From contig JASANC010000209.1 of assembly GCA_030248135.1 (NCBI GenBank), forward strand, positions 1-64,000: a stretch of 64,000 bases of DNA, read 5' to 3'. Origin of the DNA: Theristus sp. LFF4_11. Its lineage: Eukaryota > Nematoda > Chromadorea > Monhysterida > Xyalidae. This document shows positions 49,142 through 60,210 of this stretch, one piece after another (within the stretch, counting starts at the first letter, position 1; each line of letters starts with the position of its first letter). The position numbers were made by a program, and so were the translations under genes. A model generated the notes under the pieces. The model saw only the letters and a list, made by a program, of their open reading frames with translations, did not search any database and was not told the DNA's origin.

Positions 49142-49504
49142 CTGATAAAAATAAAAAGCGTTTGAAGAAAACACAATGTTTCCAAAAATGCATCACAATT
49201 ACAAACAAAATTGTCTTGTCTTGTTTTGTCTTGTCGATGGAGTCTATCTTTTAATGTCCGTCCGATCTTGAATTTGAAAATTCGAACACTCAAATACAGG
49301 GTGAACTAAAAAAATCCAATTTCAAAATGCGCTCACTGGCTTGTGTTGGGACCTTATGGCTTAAATTTTGGAACACTGTTAGAACACTTTGGGAGCTTTT
49401 TCTGATCTAAATTTTGTTTCGTTTACACGTGTCAGTTAATTTCTACAGACAATTTTAAATAGCAATTTTTGCCACAAAAACAACGTTCATCGATACGATA
49501 TTTA

Positions 49505-49972
49505 CAGGGTGTCCCAAAAAAACATAACAAAGGTAAATAGCTCGTACGGCCCACTGGTTGCATGTATAAATGAAAATGAAAATGAAAACCTTCTGTTCTC
49601 ATTTTTTTGTTGGTGCTTATTGGAAAAGACAAAAGAAAAAAGAAAGAAAGAAAGCGAACTGAACCAAAAACAGATCACCATGCATTCCTAGTTTTGTGCT
49701 GGGCACTCCTAGTCTTGTGCTGGATTCGAGAAGTTCATTACCGTGCTACGACCACGCGGCAATTCAAAATGACAACACGCATTTTTCGCGATTTTTGTCA
49801 TTTTTTAGAATTTCCGCCACCATTCGCTTCAGAATTAAGATTTCGAATTAAAAATTGAACACCAAAAATGTGTAGCTTAGTTCTACAAGTGTTTCAAATT
49901 TCATGGTTATACATGCAAGCAGTGGGCCGTACGAGCTATTTACTTTTGTTATGTTTTTTTTGGGACACCCTG
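49505..49972. mobile_element. 468-bp MITE nested in the mariner-type element
   Basis: TA-flanked; the ends CAGGGTGTCCCAAAAAAAC are inverted and extend through CTCGTACGGCCCACTG / CAGTGGGCCGTACGAG. It sits directly after the stop codon of the transposase tail on the minus strand. Non-coding. Confidence 0.75.
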
Positions 49973-50619
49973 TATTATTACTCATAAACGTCAAGATCGT
50001 CATCCAGATTCTTATCATGCAGTCTTTGGATTTCTTCATCATCTTCTTCTTCTCACCATCTTCTGCCAGTTGGCGCTTGGCCACCTGCTCATTGTGAGTG
50101 CTATTGTTCTCAGTGATCGCGTCCATGCGATGGTAGAAGCTCAGCAGCACTTTTTTTTAGCGCTTTCACTGCAGAAAACAATCAGTGTGCTATGGTGAAA
50201 ATATCAGAGAGGCAAATTGTGTGAATAAAAAAACAATTTGCATTTGAGAAGATAAATTCGCATCTGTTCTGAGCAGAACCGCTAACGCACGCTCAGGGTC
50301 GAAGTGAAACATCAGAGTGATCCAAGACTGTTCAAAATGCAATTCTGCATTCGGCATTTCCAAGCTACTATATGTGCTTATTGCTTTTTTCAGCTTTTCT
50401 TGTGTTGTGAACACTCGGGTTGCCACAAATGTTCATCATTTGGTACTAGCCTATTGACCCGAGCGTATGTGGCTTAATCAATCCCAAGCCTTTGTGAAGT
50501 GGCATTGACTTCGAAAGAAAAAACAGTAACGTTTACTGAATAATAACCCTGAAGAAAATTTACCTTGTGCTACCGTGAAGTCGCCTACAATACAATATTT
50601 TTTAATGTATTTAAATAAA

Positions 50620-51290
50620 TAAAAAATGCGAAGTTTATGATTTTGCTATTTTTACCCGTTCACCCTAACCGAAGGCAAGCCTTTTTGTAAGTGAAGTAAA
50701 ATTGAATAAAAAAATATAAAAACTAACGTTTTTTTAATTTACCCGTTTTAAAAAGCTAATGCTTTTTTACCCGTTTACCTAAGCCAAGCCTTTTTTGTAA
50801 AGTGAAAATGCGAAGTTTATGATTCTGCCATTTTTTACCCGTTCACCCTAACCTAAGTCAAGCCTTTTTGTATGTAAAGTAAGATTGAATAAAAAACATA
50901 AAAATTAACGTTTTTTACAATTACCCGATTTAAAAAGCTAATGCTTCTTTTACCCGTTTACCTAAGCCAAGCCTTTTTTGCAAAGTGAAAATGCGAAGTT
51001 AATGATTTTGCTATTTTTACCCGTTCACCCTAACCTAAGTCAAGCCTTTTTGTAAGTTAAGTAAGATTGAATAAAAAATATAAAAATCAACGTTTTTCAT
51101 AAAAAATACCCGTTTTAAAAAGCTAATGCTTCTTTTACCCGGTGACCCTAACATAAGCCAAGCCTTTTTTGTAAAGTGAACATGCATAGAAGAAACAAAA
51201 AAGTGACGTTTATAATTTCGTTTTGCAGTTTTGGTTCTTTTTACCCGTTCACCCCAACATGACCCAAACATGTTGCAAAGTGAAAATGAA
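50620..51290. repeat. Tandem repeat, period about 183 bp
   Basis: ATGCGAAGTTTATGATT-like starts at 50,626, 50,808 and 50,991, with a partial fourth unit. Each unit contains two TTACCCGTT...CCTAA.CCAAGCC blocks, so a half-unit of about 90 bp is also visible. Non-coding. Confidence 0.75.
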
Positions 51291-52227
51291 TGGTAAATAC
51301 CATTTCGACCCAATTAAAAAACTAACTTTTTTCAGAGACAGTTTTGTTACATCTTTCGCAGTCGCTCGTCAAGTTTTGAGCAGCAAAAATTGCCAGTTGC
51401 CCATCGTGCGTTACGTTGAAATTATCGCTCATAACCACGGAGTATCAATTTGAAAATGAAACATGGAGTATCAATTTCAATGAAATTTACTTGTTTTGAA
51501 CCCAAAGTGCAACTTGCAATGCCGATGTCGATGTGCGTTTTGCAACCCGATTTTTAAAAAAAAAAATTCAAACTTTTTTCAAAGACGGTTTTGTTACATC
51601 TTTCCCAGTCGATCATCAAGTTTTGATCAGCCACGCTTTCATTTGCCTATGCTGCGCCGAACTGTCTCTGTTGACCAAAGAGTATCATGATGACTCCAGC
51701 TATGAAGAGCGACGTTTTGAGAAAACAATCTCAACTGGCATTAATAAAAAATAGGTAAAGGAAATTGAGATGGAGTTTTCTTAAGTAGCAAAAAAGGGCG
51801 CCAATTCAAATTGCAAAAAAAGTGCCACGCACAGACACACAGACACTTTGTAAATTTAATAATATAGATTAGTTACAATCAACCGTGTGCATTTCACAAA
51901 CATTTGTCAATTTTTTATGTTTTTCAGATATTTTGCTGTACAGTCAGTGAGTGATAGTGCAACATGCCCTAACAAATTTTGGTCAGAAAACCTCCTGAAG
52001 TGTTCTAATAGTGTTCTAATTTTTAGCTAGAAACATGTCATCACGAGTCAAGTGAGAGCATTTTGAAGCTTGACCTTTTTTGGTTCACCCTGTAACACAA
52101 TATAGATTAAAACTTTTCTAAATTAAACGTATTTCATATATTTTTTGAGTACAATTCTTTGAAAAATCATGTTTCATTTAGTGTTTTCTTTGTTTTCTTC
52201 ATTCTTCTATCCTGAATCAAAACTTAC

Positions 52228-52872
52228 ACACCAGCCTCTTCAAAAAAATCATCAGTCCATTCAGGCAGGTCGACGTCGAAAGCTGTAAAAGCTTACGAAG
52301 CAAAGCACTAATTATAGTGGACACCAAATTAGCACGCCATCAAGCTGCTGAATTTGTAAAGCATGAAGCAAGATTTTAAGATTGTAGCAAAAAGCAGAAA
52401 ACATAAGAATACAACATAATCTTCTACGGTCACAAAAAAGGCGTTGTTGCGGATCGTACTGCAGACAGATTGGGCAGTTGGCATGGGATAATTCAAACTG
52501 CACTGCTATAGCACGGTGAAACAATGTTTAACAAGAACAAGGTAAGAAACGGTTAGCTCACGTGGTTCCGGAGTGGTTGCAACTGGCCGAAATACGTTTT
52601 TCTGAGTGGTTTGCTTTGCCTCATTCTCGTCCAACTCAAACGCATTTTTAATGTCCTGAAGAAAAAAAATTTCAAACATATTTGTAAGCAAAAAAATTTC
52701 AAGCAAATTTGTAAGCAAAAAAATCGAAAAAAATCACCTGCTGGGTTCCACGCCGGATAAACTTGTGCCAGACACGAACGTAGTAGCCGTGCTGACAAAT
52801 ATGAATCTGCTTGCGAAACGCGCGAGCCGATTGTTTCACGCCATTGTCAACGCATAAAAATAAAACGTTCAT
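52228..52872 (-). CDS. Unknown protein, three phase-consistent exons (3' end not resolved)
   Basis: Exons 52,872-52,738, 52,655-52,562 and 52,282-52,228 join in phase: MNVLFLCVDNGVKQSARAFR, KQIHICQHGYYVRVWHKFIR, DIKNAFELDENEAKQTTQKN, VFRPVATTPEP, then PFDVDLPEWTDDFFEEAGV. An in-frame ATG slightly upstream (52,897) is an alternative start. The acceptors are good (TTCTTCAG, TTTACAG). The next exon would lie across the 2.8-kb mariner-type element. No family recognised. Confidence 0.4.
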
Positions 52873-53152
52873 GTGACTGGCATTGGAAAATACCATTTGA
52901 TAAAAATTCACAAACCAATTTTCAACGAAATGGTTTCAGGCCAACTGAATTCAGCTGTATCCGGTATTGGACAATCACCCAACACAAAGCCACTGCTCTG
53001 TTGGAGAAACGCGTTTCGTTCTCGGTTGCATTTCTGCATTGAAGCTCGCGATATTCCTGATGACAGTAACGCAAACGTCAAATCGAAAAAACGTGAATTG
53101 ATGAAAAATCATTTGAAAACGGACAGCACAAAAGGCATTGCCAAAAGTTCTG

Positions 53153-54112
53153 CTAACTTCGAACATCTCTTCCTTCCACCAGCCACTGGCACATGCGCCC
53201 ACGGACGTAACCGTCGCTGAAAAAACTGCTCAAAAGCAGATAGTCAATCAAAAATATTACAAGAAAAACGAAACGAACGTGATCATGACTGCTTGTATTG
53301 TCTGTGGTGGCCTTGTTTCAACTTGCGTGCTCCACGGAGTGTCGAGGTAACGCATCGCTGTGTATGCACAATTTTTCGTGTCAGGCATTTTGTTCGACGA
53401 AAAACAGCATCGCCAGCTGATCCTGCAAACAAACAAGATTGATAAAAATACTTTAAAGAGCACAGCAAAATGAAGAAGTTCATAAAAAACTTTAACAAAG
53501 AGCACAGCAAAATGAAGACGTTAAAAAACATAGATGCATAACTGACAATCTGATTGGTGGCCCTCCATCAGTTCGGTTTGTCAAACGGGTTGAAAAACCA
53601 GACAAATATTCGTCACAAATACAGCTAGTTGCTGGATTATCAATAAGCACGTTGTCGTGACCCAGCACAAATTCGTTTTTCGTTACACAGTTTTCAATAC
53701 CCTGAACGAAAGAAAATGTTAATTTATAGATTGTTGAAAACAACCCTCCAAAACGTAGACCAAGTGACTTACAAAATCAACAGCGTTGATGCCAGGAAGA
53801 AACGATTCGCAGCGTAACCGCACCTGGAAATCATTGTATGATCGAAACCAATGTCTGTTCGTGGTACCGCGCACAAAACCTGAAGAAAACAATCCAAAAA
53901 GTTTTATTTCGAAACCTTGTTGGTCGTTTAAGCGAAACATTAGACAAACCAATATTGGACACAAATTGTTTAATTGGACATTGAAATGTTCCGAACGCAA
54001 CACCAAGCGAATTTTCAATGTCGCTAATCGCTTGTGCCAATAAAACATTTTGTAATAATATTGCACAGATGAAAAGAATGAGAAAAAATCCACACGAAAG
54101 ATGTCTGATCAT
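53153..54112 (-). CDS. Secreted dermatopontin-like protein
   Basis: Exons 54,112-53,950, 53,879-53,773, 53,701-53,547, 53,422-53,279 and 53,216-53,153 join in phase to give 210 residues. Residues 1-26 are a signal peptide (hydrophobic FFLILFICAILLQNVLLA). FQCPIKQFVSNI, EYLSGFSTRLTNRTDG, ISWRCC and the terminal VMITDGYVRG correspond in order to QCP..Q.I..V, the VAGF.S block, W.F.CC and YYIRG of dermatopontins, with cysteines at similar places. Dermatopontins are small extracellular-matrix proteins. Similarity is weak but runs the full length. The stop at 53,153 closes the frame exactly. Confidence 0.55.
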
Positions 54113-54659
54113 AGTAACTGTTGAATAGACGACAAGATTGGTTGCATTTGAACCCGCTTCATATTTTGGATCTAAGCTAAAAAGAATTTGTGAAAAAGTT
54201 ATTTTTAATTTCAAAACACATTTCAAAGCACGTTTAGGTTTCAAGAATAAACAAAAAATTTACGTTCATTTTTAATATCTTCAACCAAAAACAATTTGCC
54301 CACGTAGCACAAAATCACAGAAAAAACCAGCACGACTTAACTTTTCTTCAGTTTCGCTAATAATTTTATGCCTCCTTGATGAACAGTTTTGACATGTATT
54401 ACTTAATCAATGTATTATAGTGGTTTTGCCAGCGTTTAAAAACAAGACACACTAGCAACATACAGATACGCATTTGACAATGCATTCAGGCTGTTTTTAA
54501 CAGTCGGTAAAAAATGACTTATTTGGTCAGACAACTAAACCATGCAAATTATTGTCATATCAGAGAAAAAATTTGTTCCAAACACATGCAACGATAGAAA
54601 TATAAAGCCTTCACAGTTGAAACTGTTTGTTACTGTTTCAGTTTGCATGTTTTTGTGGT

Positions 54660-57600
54660 TCAATCAATCAATGTTTGCTCACTGACTGGCATCGTCACTT
54701 GAGCTGTGAGGCACGGTGTAGTGCGGTCGTCCTTAACGACGAACACCTGAAGAAATATGGCTGGTTTTACACGACAAGAATAAAACTTCAACGTTCCCAC
54801 GAACAGAAAGCTCATAAAACAAGCCTTGATGTCGTCGGCAAGTCCTTTATCAGCCATGAGACAGTGTACTTTCGTGACGAACGTATATTGAATGCCGGGC
54901 ACAAGCATTGCGACAGGGATGATTGTTTTTTCAAATTGGTACAACTTTGAATTGAACTGGAACGTGATGCTGAGTCCGGTGACTGCTTGAACACTCATTG
55001 TTTGCAGGTAAATAATCATTTGAAATGTCGGACCAAAACCAAGAACCTAAAAAGAAACAAAAAACAAACGTTTCCTAACTTGAACCACAAGAAAACAGAA
55101 GAACAAATGAAATTTACTTGCACCGAAAGTTTCAACATTTCATCCGAGTTCAAAGATATTGGATTCAAATTAGTTTCTAGCATCTTCGCGTACGCACGTG
55201 CAGTGTGCAAGCGCAACATAAACATATCACGTTGGAAAACCTAAAAAATAAAATAAAATAAGAAGAAACACCAGTAACATAATAAGTGACGACTCTACCT
55301 GGTGCATCCGTTGTGCTTCGTCTCGTTCCCGTAAAGTTTGGTCCACATAAACTTTTGTTTTTCGTGGAATGTTCAGCTTTCGCATCTGAGCGGCCGGTGC
55401 TCCCGCTTCTTGCGCTCTCTCCTCTAGTTTTGCAGTTCTTTTGAATAATTTTACCTGGAAAACATTGGTCTGTATTAATAAATGAAGCCTAATTCTACAC
55501 AAATCAGAGCAAATAGTTGACAAAAAACAATAACTTTATCTCTAAACAAGATTGTCACCTGAAGGCCTCCACTTCGAGTCGCAATAATTAAAGCACCCTC
55601 TTCCCGACCGAAGCGACCAAACTTCAAGGCTATTGCAACGTCGTCCAATTCAATTAAATCCACCATGAACGTTTCTTGGTAAATGTGAATCTTAATTTAA
55701 AATTAAGTGATTTTTGGTTTGGAAAGAGATGCACTCCTTTATTTGCAGTCTTGACTGTTTTTGCAACACGTCTCTGGTATGCCTTGGACCACTTGACCAC
55801 TGTCTCTTTTTTCAACGTTTTGTGTAAAAAGTGCTCACTTGTTTGTTGTCGAGAGCCACCAGTGTTGCGATGTACCCCTTTGGTTCATAGTCCAGCAATT
55901 CAACCGCAGTTATTGCTGCAGGCATTGTGACCACATTCAAGCGACGACCCTTGAATTTTGCTTTTTACTTGTTTTCAGTGCTAGGAGTTTGGGTTTAAAA
56001 TTTTTTTGTAAGCATCATTCTCCCAATTGATGTTTTCTATTATTGCTATTGATACTCACGGGAATTTGCGCCATTTTACATTTTTTTTCAAGTTTGAGAC
56101 AATGTCTCCGACGGTGAAAAACAGTCACCTTGAGAGAAAAACGTCGAAGCGTTTGATCAGTGCATCCGATGACAACTTGTTTACCTGCTTTGGTCATTCC
56201 TGAAAACTCTAATATTATAAAATTGAATTTAAAAGAATTTAAGGCGCGAAATTCTATTTTTTACCGACGGCATGGCAGTTCAGTTCAATGGTTGCTTTGT
56301 GCACATAGCACATTTCACGTTTTACCGTGTAAACACATCCGTCACGACAGCAGACAAGCACACGATACTCCACGTCGAACAACCCTTCAAAAATTTGTTG
56401 ACTTTGAGAATGGAGCAAACCTGGACACAATAAGAATCATAAAAACGCATATTTGCCACCGGAAGCGTGCAGCATCACGGGAGCCGATGGCACAACGGCA
56501 TGGGCCAGAGGAGTGAATGCTTGTGCGTCCACGAACAGAACCTCGCCATTTTCACAGCCGATCACAAGCGTGTCAACGGCTGCAATGTGCTAGTTACATT
56601 GTATTTGCTCAAAAGTGTTCATAAACCAAAACAGTTGCCACCAAAAACACACAGACCGTTCAATTCGTGTGAGGAGCGCTTCATGGTGGCCATGCAAGTG
56701 ATCGTTGATTGGCGTTTCAGTTTGTCATTCACGTGGCGTTCAACAAATTCCTCACGCTGTGACTCTTCGATCAAGAGATACCGTTGTGAGCGAACCGAAA
56801 GTTGGGAGTTGCCCAGCTGAATAGTGAAACGCCATTTTGTAAGAATTCAAACAAGGCGGTTACTTTGTCCAGAAGTAGTTTGTTGAACCACTGTGTTCTG
56901 TTTTGTTCTTTTTCATTCGACACGCTTAAGTGTCAGTTAAAAAAGCGATTGTTGTGACTAAAAAACACCCGTCAAGGTTATATACATAGTCACAGAGAAC
57001 ATATAAAATTAGTTTTCAGAACATTGCAATTAAAATTGGTGGCGGTTGATTGTTGTTTCAATGAGATGGCAGCTAACAAACTTCTGAACAATTGCTGCGA
57101 ATTAAATTGAAAAAACGTTCAAGAATCGCCTAAACGTGACCAATCGCGTTGCAACAAATCGACGTCCAAGTGTATGGCCAAACAACCGCAAACCACTTTT
57201 TACTGTTTTGTAGTGACACACACAAACACAATTTCCAAAAATCTTTCTCACCTTTTGACAAAGGCTCTGAAGCACCGTAGTCAGGGCACGACAGTCCAAC
57301 TGGCCAGTGCGCACGTGCTGCCACACCTCGGCCTCCGTCTCATCGATCTGTGCCGATGGCAGCCCAAACTTGTAGTACGGACGCAGGTTTTTGTAGATGA
57401 ACACGTTGCTGCCAGAGGCGACCGCAATCGCAGGAGCGCATGGCGTCAGCTGAATAGTTCACAAAATTGAAGACCTTTCAGTCGCAGGAAGCAGAAACGA
57501 CACAAAGCAAGCAATGGTGTCTCACGGTGTCCATGACGAACGCAACGACGGCTGTGGGCAGGTCGACCAGTGCCTGCTCGGCAATCAGCGACACCCCTTT

Positions 57601-57853
57601 GTAGACCTTCAGTCGCATGTTGTACTTGCCGGTGCCGAGGTCTGCCGATTATACTGCACTTTCTATTGATGACTTCCGATAACAATTGAACTCAATCGAA
57701 AAGCTGACAGATCAACGAACCAGCAATGATCAGTTTGTAGTCACCATCGCCGTTCAAATCGGACAAAGTGAGGCACGCCGGGAACGTGTACAAAGTGGCC
57801 AGCGGGTCCGAAAACGCGTTGATCCATTTCGAGTTGTCCGTGCCACTGGCCAT
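54660..57853 (-). CDS. BBS1: BBS1, BBSome subunit
   Basis: Exons (5' to 3'): 57,853-57,721, 57,641-57,526, 57,449-57,252, 56,816-56,657, 56,579-56,460, 56,420-56,265, 56,199-56,129, 55,949-55,839, 55,690-55,559, 55,454-55,299, 55,240-55,118, 55,046-54,825 and 54,746-54,660. All phases agree; 594 residues, about the length of vertebrate BBS1. Diagnostic stretches: NSKWINAFSDPLATLYTFPA, VFIYKNLRPYYKFGLP, LKRQSTITCMATMKR, VTMPAAITAVELLD, ALKFGRFGREEGALIIATRS, LNIPRKTKVYVDQTLRERD, and GFGPTFQMIIYLQ. BBS1 forms an N-terminal beta-propeller and links the BBSome to ARL6/BBS3 in ciliary membrane traffic. The last intron (54,824-54,747) begins GC and is 78 nt, in frame and stop-free. The start is the first ATG, four codons before NSKW. 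Divergent from OXLD1. Confidence 0.95.
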
Positions 57854-58102
57854 AGTTGCGTCTGAAAATTCCGCATTTCAAATTTATTTTGCTGTTTTTT
57901 GTGGCAATTGTGCAGTTTCTGACATGAAACTGATTGGATTTCTGCAGATGACCTTGTTGACTGTTGAACGCGTCGACCAAGCTCGACCGTTCGTACGTCA
58001 GTTTGAGTTTATGATTCAGTGCAATGTTCAGCTTTAAGGACTGTGGAAAAAATCATCATTGCAGGCGGTGTGCGCATGTTCAAGTGAGCTCCTATTGTGC
58101 GT

Positions 58103-58116
58103 GTTGGCATGGTAAC
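58103..58116 (-). promoter_or_regulatory. X-box (RFX/DAF-19-type site) upstream of BBS1
   Basis: On the BBS1 strand the sequence is GTTACCATGCCAAC, matching the RYYNYYWTRRNRAC X-box at 13 of 14 positions. Its near edge lies about 250 bp upstream of the BBS1 ATG, where X-boxes of ciliary genes usually sit. The plus-strand reading, GTTGGCATGGTAAC, also matches 13 of 14. RFX factors drive BBS and IFT genes in animals. Confidence 0.65.
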
Positions 58117-58414
58117 ACACCATGGTTTTCTGCTTCTTGAAAGTTCCTTCGCTGCCACAAAATCCCCCTTTTTGTTTGTTCAAATGAGCATTTCATTTCA
58201 ATGATCCGGTCGCGATAAAACATGCAAAATGGTGCAATCCGCAAATTCGAACATTCAGCTGCGTTGGGGCTAAAGACACAGAAACAGTGTGTTGAACTGA
58301 TGTTTCAGATTGCAGTCAATTCACACACAGCCAGCACATTGCTGAACGAGTGGACCCGAATCAGCAAATGCAGCCAACAGCAAAACTGCACAGCATTCAA
58401 GTTTTTCACAATCA

Positions 58415-58986
58415 ATGGCCAACCTGACTTGTCCGGTATCGAAGAGCTCCAAGTTTCTTTGGCAATCCAAGAGCGTGCTTCAGTCGATCAGCAGTCATCA
58501 TCACCGTCTGTTCAGTGCACAGCAGCAGTCAACGGGGCAAGATGCAACGCGAGGCACGTCGGCACGCGCTGAGAAACAGCAAACACGTAATAGGGTCATT
58601 TGAGCGACATTTTCCTTGATTTGTGTCCAACACACACCAAAATGTGCAAGTTTATTGCAAAATGAAGTCCTGAGTGAACCCGTGCACATTCAGATTCAGC
58701 AGCACCAACGATGCCCGTCAGCAGTGTCACCGGCACCGAGCACGTCGAAGCGCCCGTCTGCTGCGGCACGGGCTGTGCGAATTGCGTGTGGATCGAGTAC
58801 GCAGAGCAACTGAGCGCCTACTACGATGCGTTCGCACGGACATCGCCGTCGCACGACCAGGCGGCCGCAAGCAGCGGCATCCAGCTGGCGATCGAGCACG
58901 CACAGACGCACATCGACGACCTCAATCTGAGGGCATTCGTGCTGAGCGAACTGAGGATGAGGCTGCGCAGACAGTCGAACGCTTGA
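58415..58986 (+). CDS. OXLD1: OXLD1-type oxidoreductase-like domain protein, mitochondrial
   Basis: Two exons, 58,415-58,586 and 58,694-58,986, give 154 residues. The first encodes a Ser/Lys/Arg/His-rich, acid-poor N terminus (MANLTCPVSKSSKFLWQSKS) suited to mitochondrial targeting. The second contains APVCCGTGCANCVWIEYAEQ, the Oxidored-like signature with its CC-GC-C cysteines, followed by helical DDLNLRAFVLSELRMRLRR, the usual family ending. Its biochemical role is poorly known. It lies head-to-head with BBS1, starts 562 bp apart, suggesting a shared promoter. AATAAA is at 59,205. Confidence 0.85.
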
Positions 58987-60210
58987 CGTTGGCGCTGTGG
59001 ACACGTTGGATGGGCAATGCCAACGGTGCTGTGACTTGCTGTACAAATGTGCCATACTGGCATCACTGAATGGACGATTGCTTCACCAACCTGTACAAAT
59101 ATTCAATGTGCTTTAGTCAATCTTGCAACCGAGATTTTTTTAACTTGTAAAATTTTTTATTTCCTCGTTTTATAAATTATAGCTGAGTAGAACAGTCGTA
59201 AAACAATAAAGCGTGACTTTTTTCTCATATGCGCAATACAACAATATCAATCACATCATCTACTGAGTAATCAAAGCACACGGTAAGACATTGAATGTTG
59301 AAGTAGCCCCTGAAAGAGAAAGAGCAACAGCTGACGTGCGTATACGTGGATCAGTAGAAATGGAATGGTGAACATTCAGGAAAAGTATAATCCATTAGCA
59401 AGCAACCCTTACTTGTACATTCCATATTAAAGAAAACTCAACACGATGAACACGTTGGAATGACTGCAGCAATGACTAGAGCAAACAACAGGCATAAAGA
59501 TTTTCTGTCAATTATTGTTTTTTTTGACAAAATACAATAGTTTGGTCACTACACACCGATAATCTCACAAAAGCAACTCACATGATTGTATGGATAGCAG
59601 AGCAATTCGATAAATCTCGACATTTTTCTGGATGGAACAGAAAAATTTAGCGCAGCACAGTACAATAAAATAAAACTCTGGAATGCTGACAGAGAAAATG
59701 CCCAAAAGAAGATAAAAAACAAATGAGCGATTTGTAAGATGCCCAATACCACCTCCACCAAAGGGCACAGCACAGGACAACTTTTGCTTCACGTTGTTTT
59801 TGTCCGTCCGTCTTCGACCAGTCCAAGGAACACTCACACCCGCGCATTGCTGAACTCCAGACGTATGTTGTTGTTCTGAAGTGGTTTCAACTTGTTCGCA
59901 AAGAAGCGTTTACAGTTCATGCCGTTTTAGTTCACTGGAAAAACGCGGAAGTTGCTTTCGGTTAGTCGCCGAGTGACTGATGTACACGGCAGTCACGCCT
60001 GAGCACCGTGCACCTTTTCCATGCTCACTTCTTTCTCTCTTGTACAGACGACTGGGAATGATCTTGGCATTTTTGAAAAAGACCACTGTTCGTCTGCGAC
60101 TGATGCCGCCTTGATTGAGAATACAAAGAGTGCCTTATTTCTTTGGCAACACTGTACACAAACAGCGAGAGCACGGATTTGGCTGAGCACGCCGCCACTG
60201 GCACGAGCAA
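58987..60210. other. OXLD1 3' region and an unresolved minus-strand open stretch
   Basis: AATAAA at 59,205 probably ends OXLD1. On the minus strand 59,920-59,560 stays open in overlapping frames; one reads MNCKRFFANKLKPLQNNNIR then LEFSNAR before a possible donor, another contains CAVPFGGGGIGHLTNRS. I cannot decide whether either is coding. The rest shows nothing. Confidence 0.3.

Larger units (their letters stand above)
49297..52092 (-). mobile_element. 2.8-kb Tc1/mariner-superfamily element with relic coding pieces
   Basis: The termini CAGGGTGAACTAAAAAAA and its counterpart at 52,092 (CAGGGTGAACCAAAAAAGG on the other strand) are inverted repeats that continue through TTCAAAATGC.CTCACT and GTTAGAACACTT blocks; TA flanks both ends. 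On the minus strand the frame near 50,025-49,985 ends DKNLDDDLDVYE, the same tail as the remnant at 48,312. A second open piece (50,426-50,190, including EKLKKAISTYSSLEMPNAEL) is unidentified. The element also holds a MITE (49,505-49,972) and a 183-bp tandem repeat. Confidence 0.65.

Noticed and set aside
52873..53220. Plus-strand frame of 115 codons
   Set aside because: It overlaps the terminal exon of the dermatopontin-like gene and the start of another minus-strand exon chain; no plus-strand splice or family evidence.
56060..56128. Continuation of the seventh BBS1 exon (frame reads on to KKCKMAQIP)
   Set aside because: Splicing at 56,129 to 55,949 restores GRRLNVVTMPAAITAV, which matches the family far better; the read-through similarity is coincidental.
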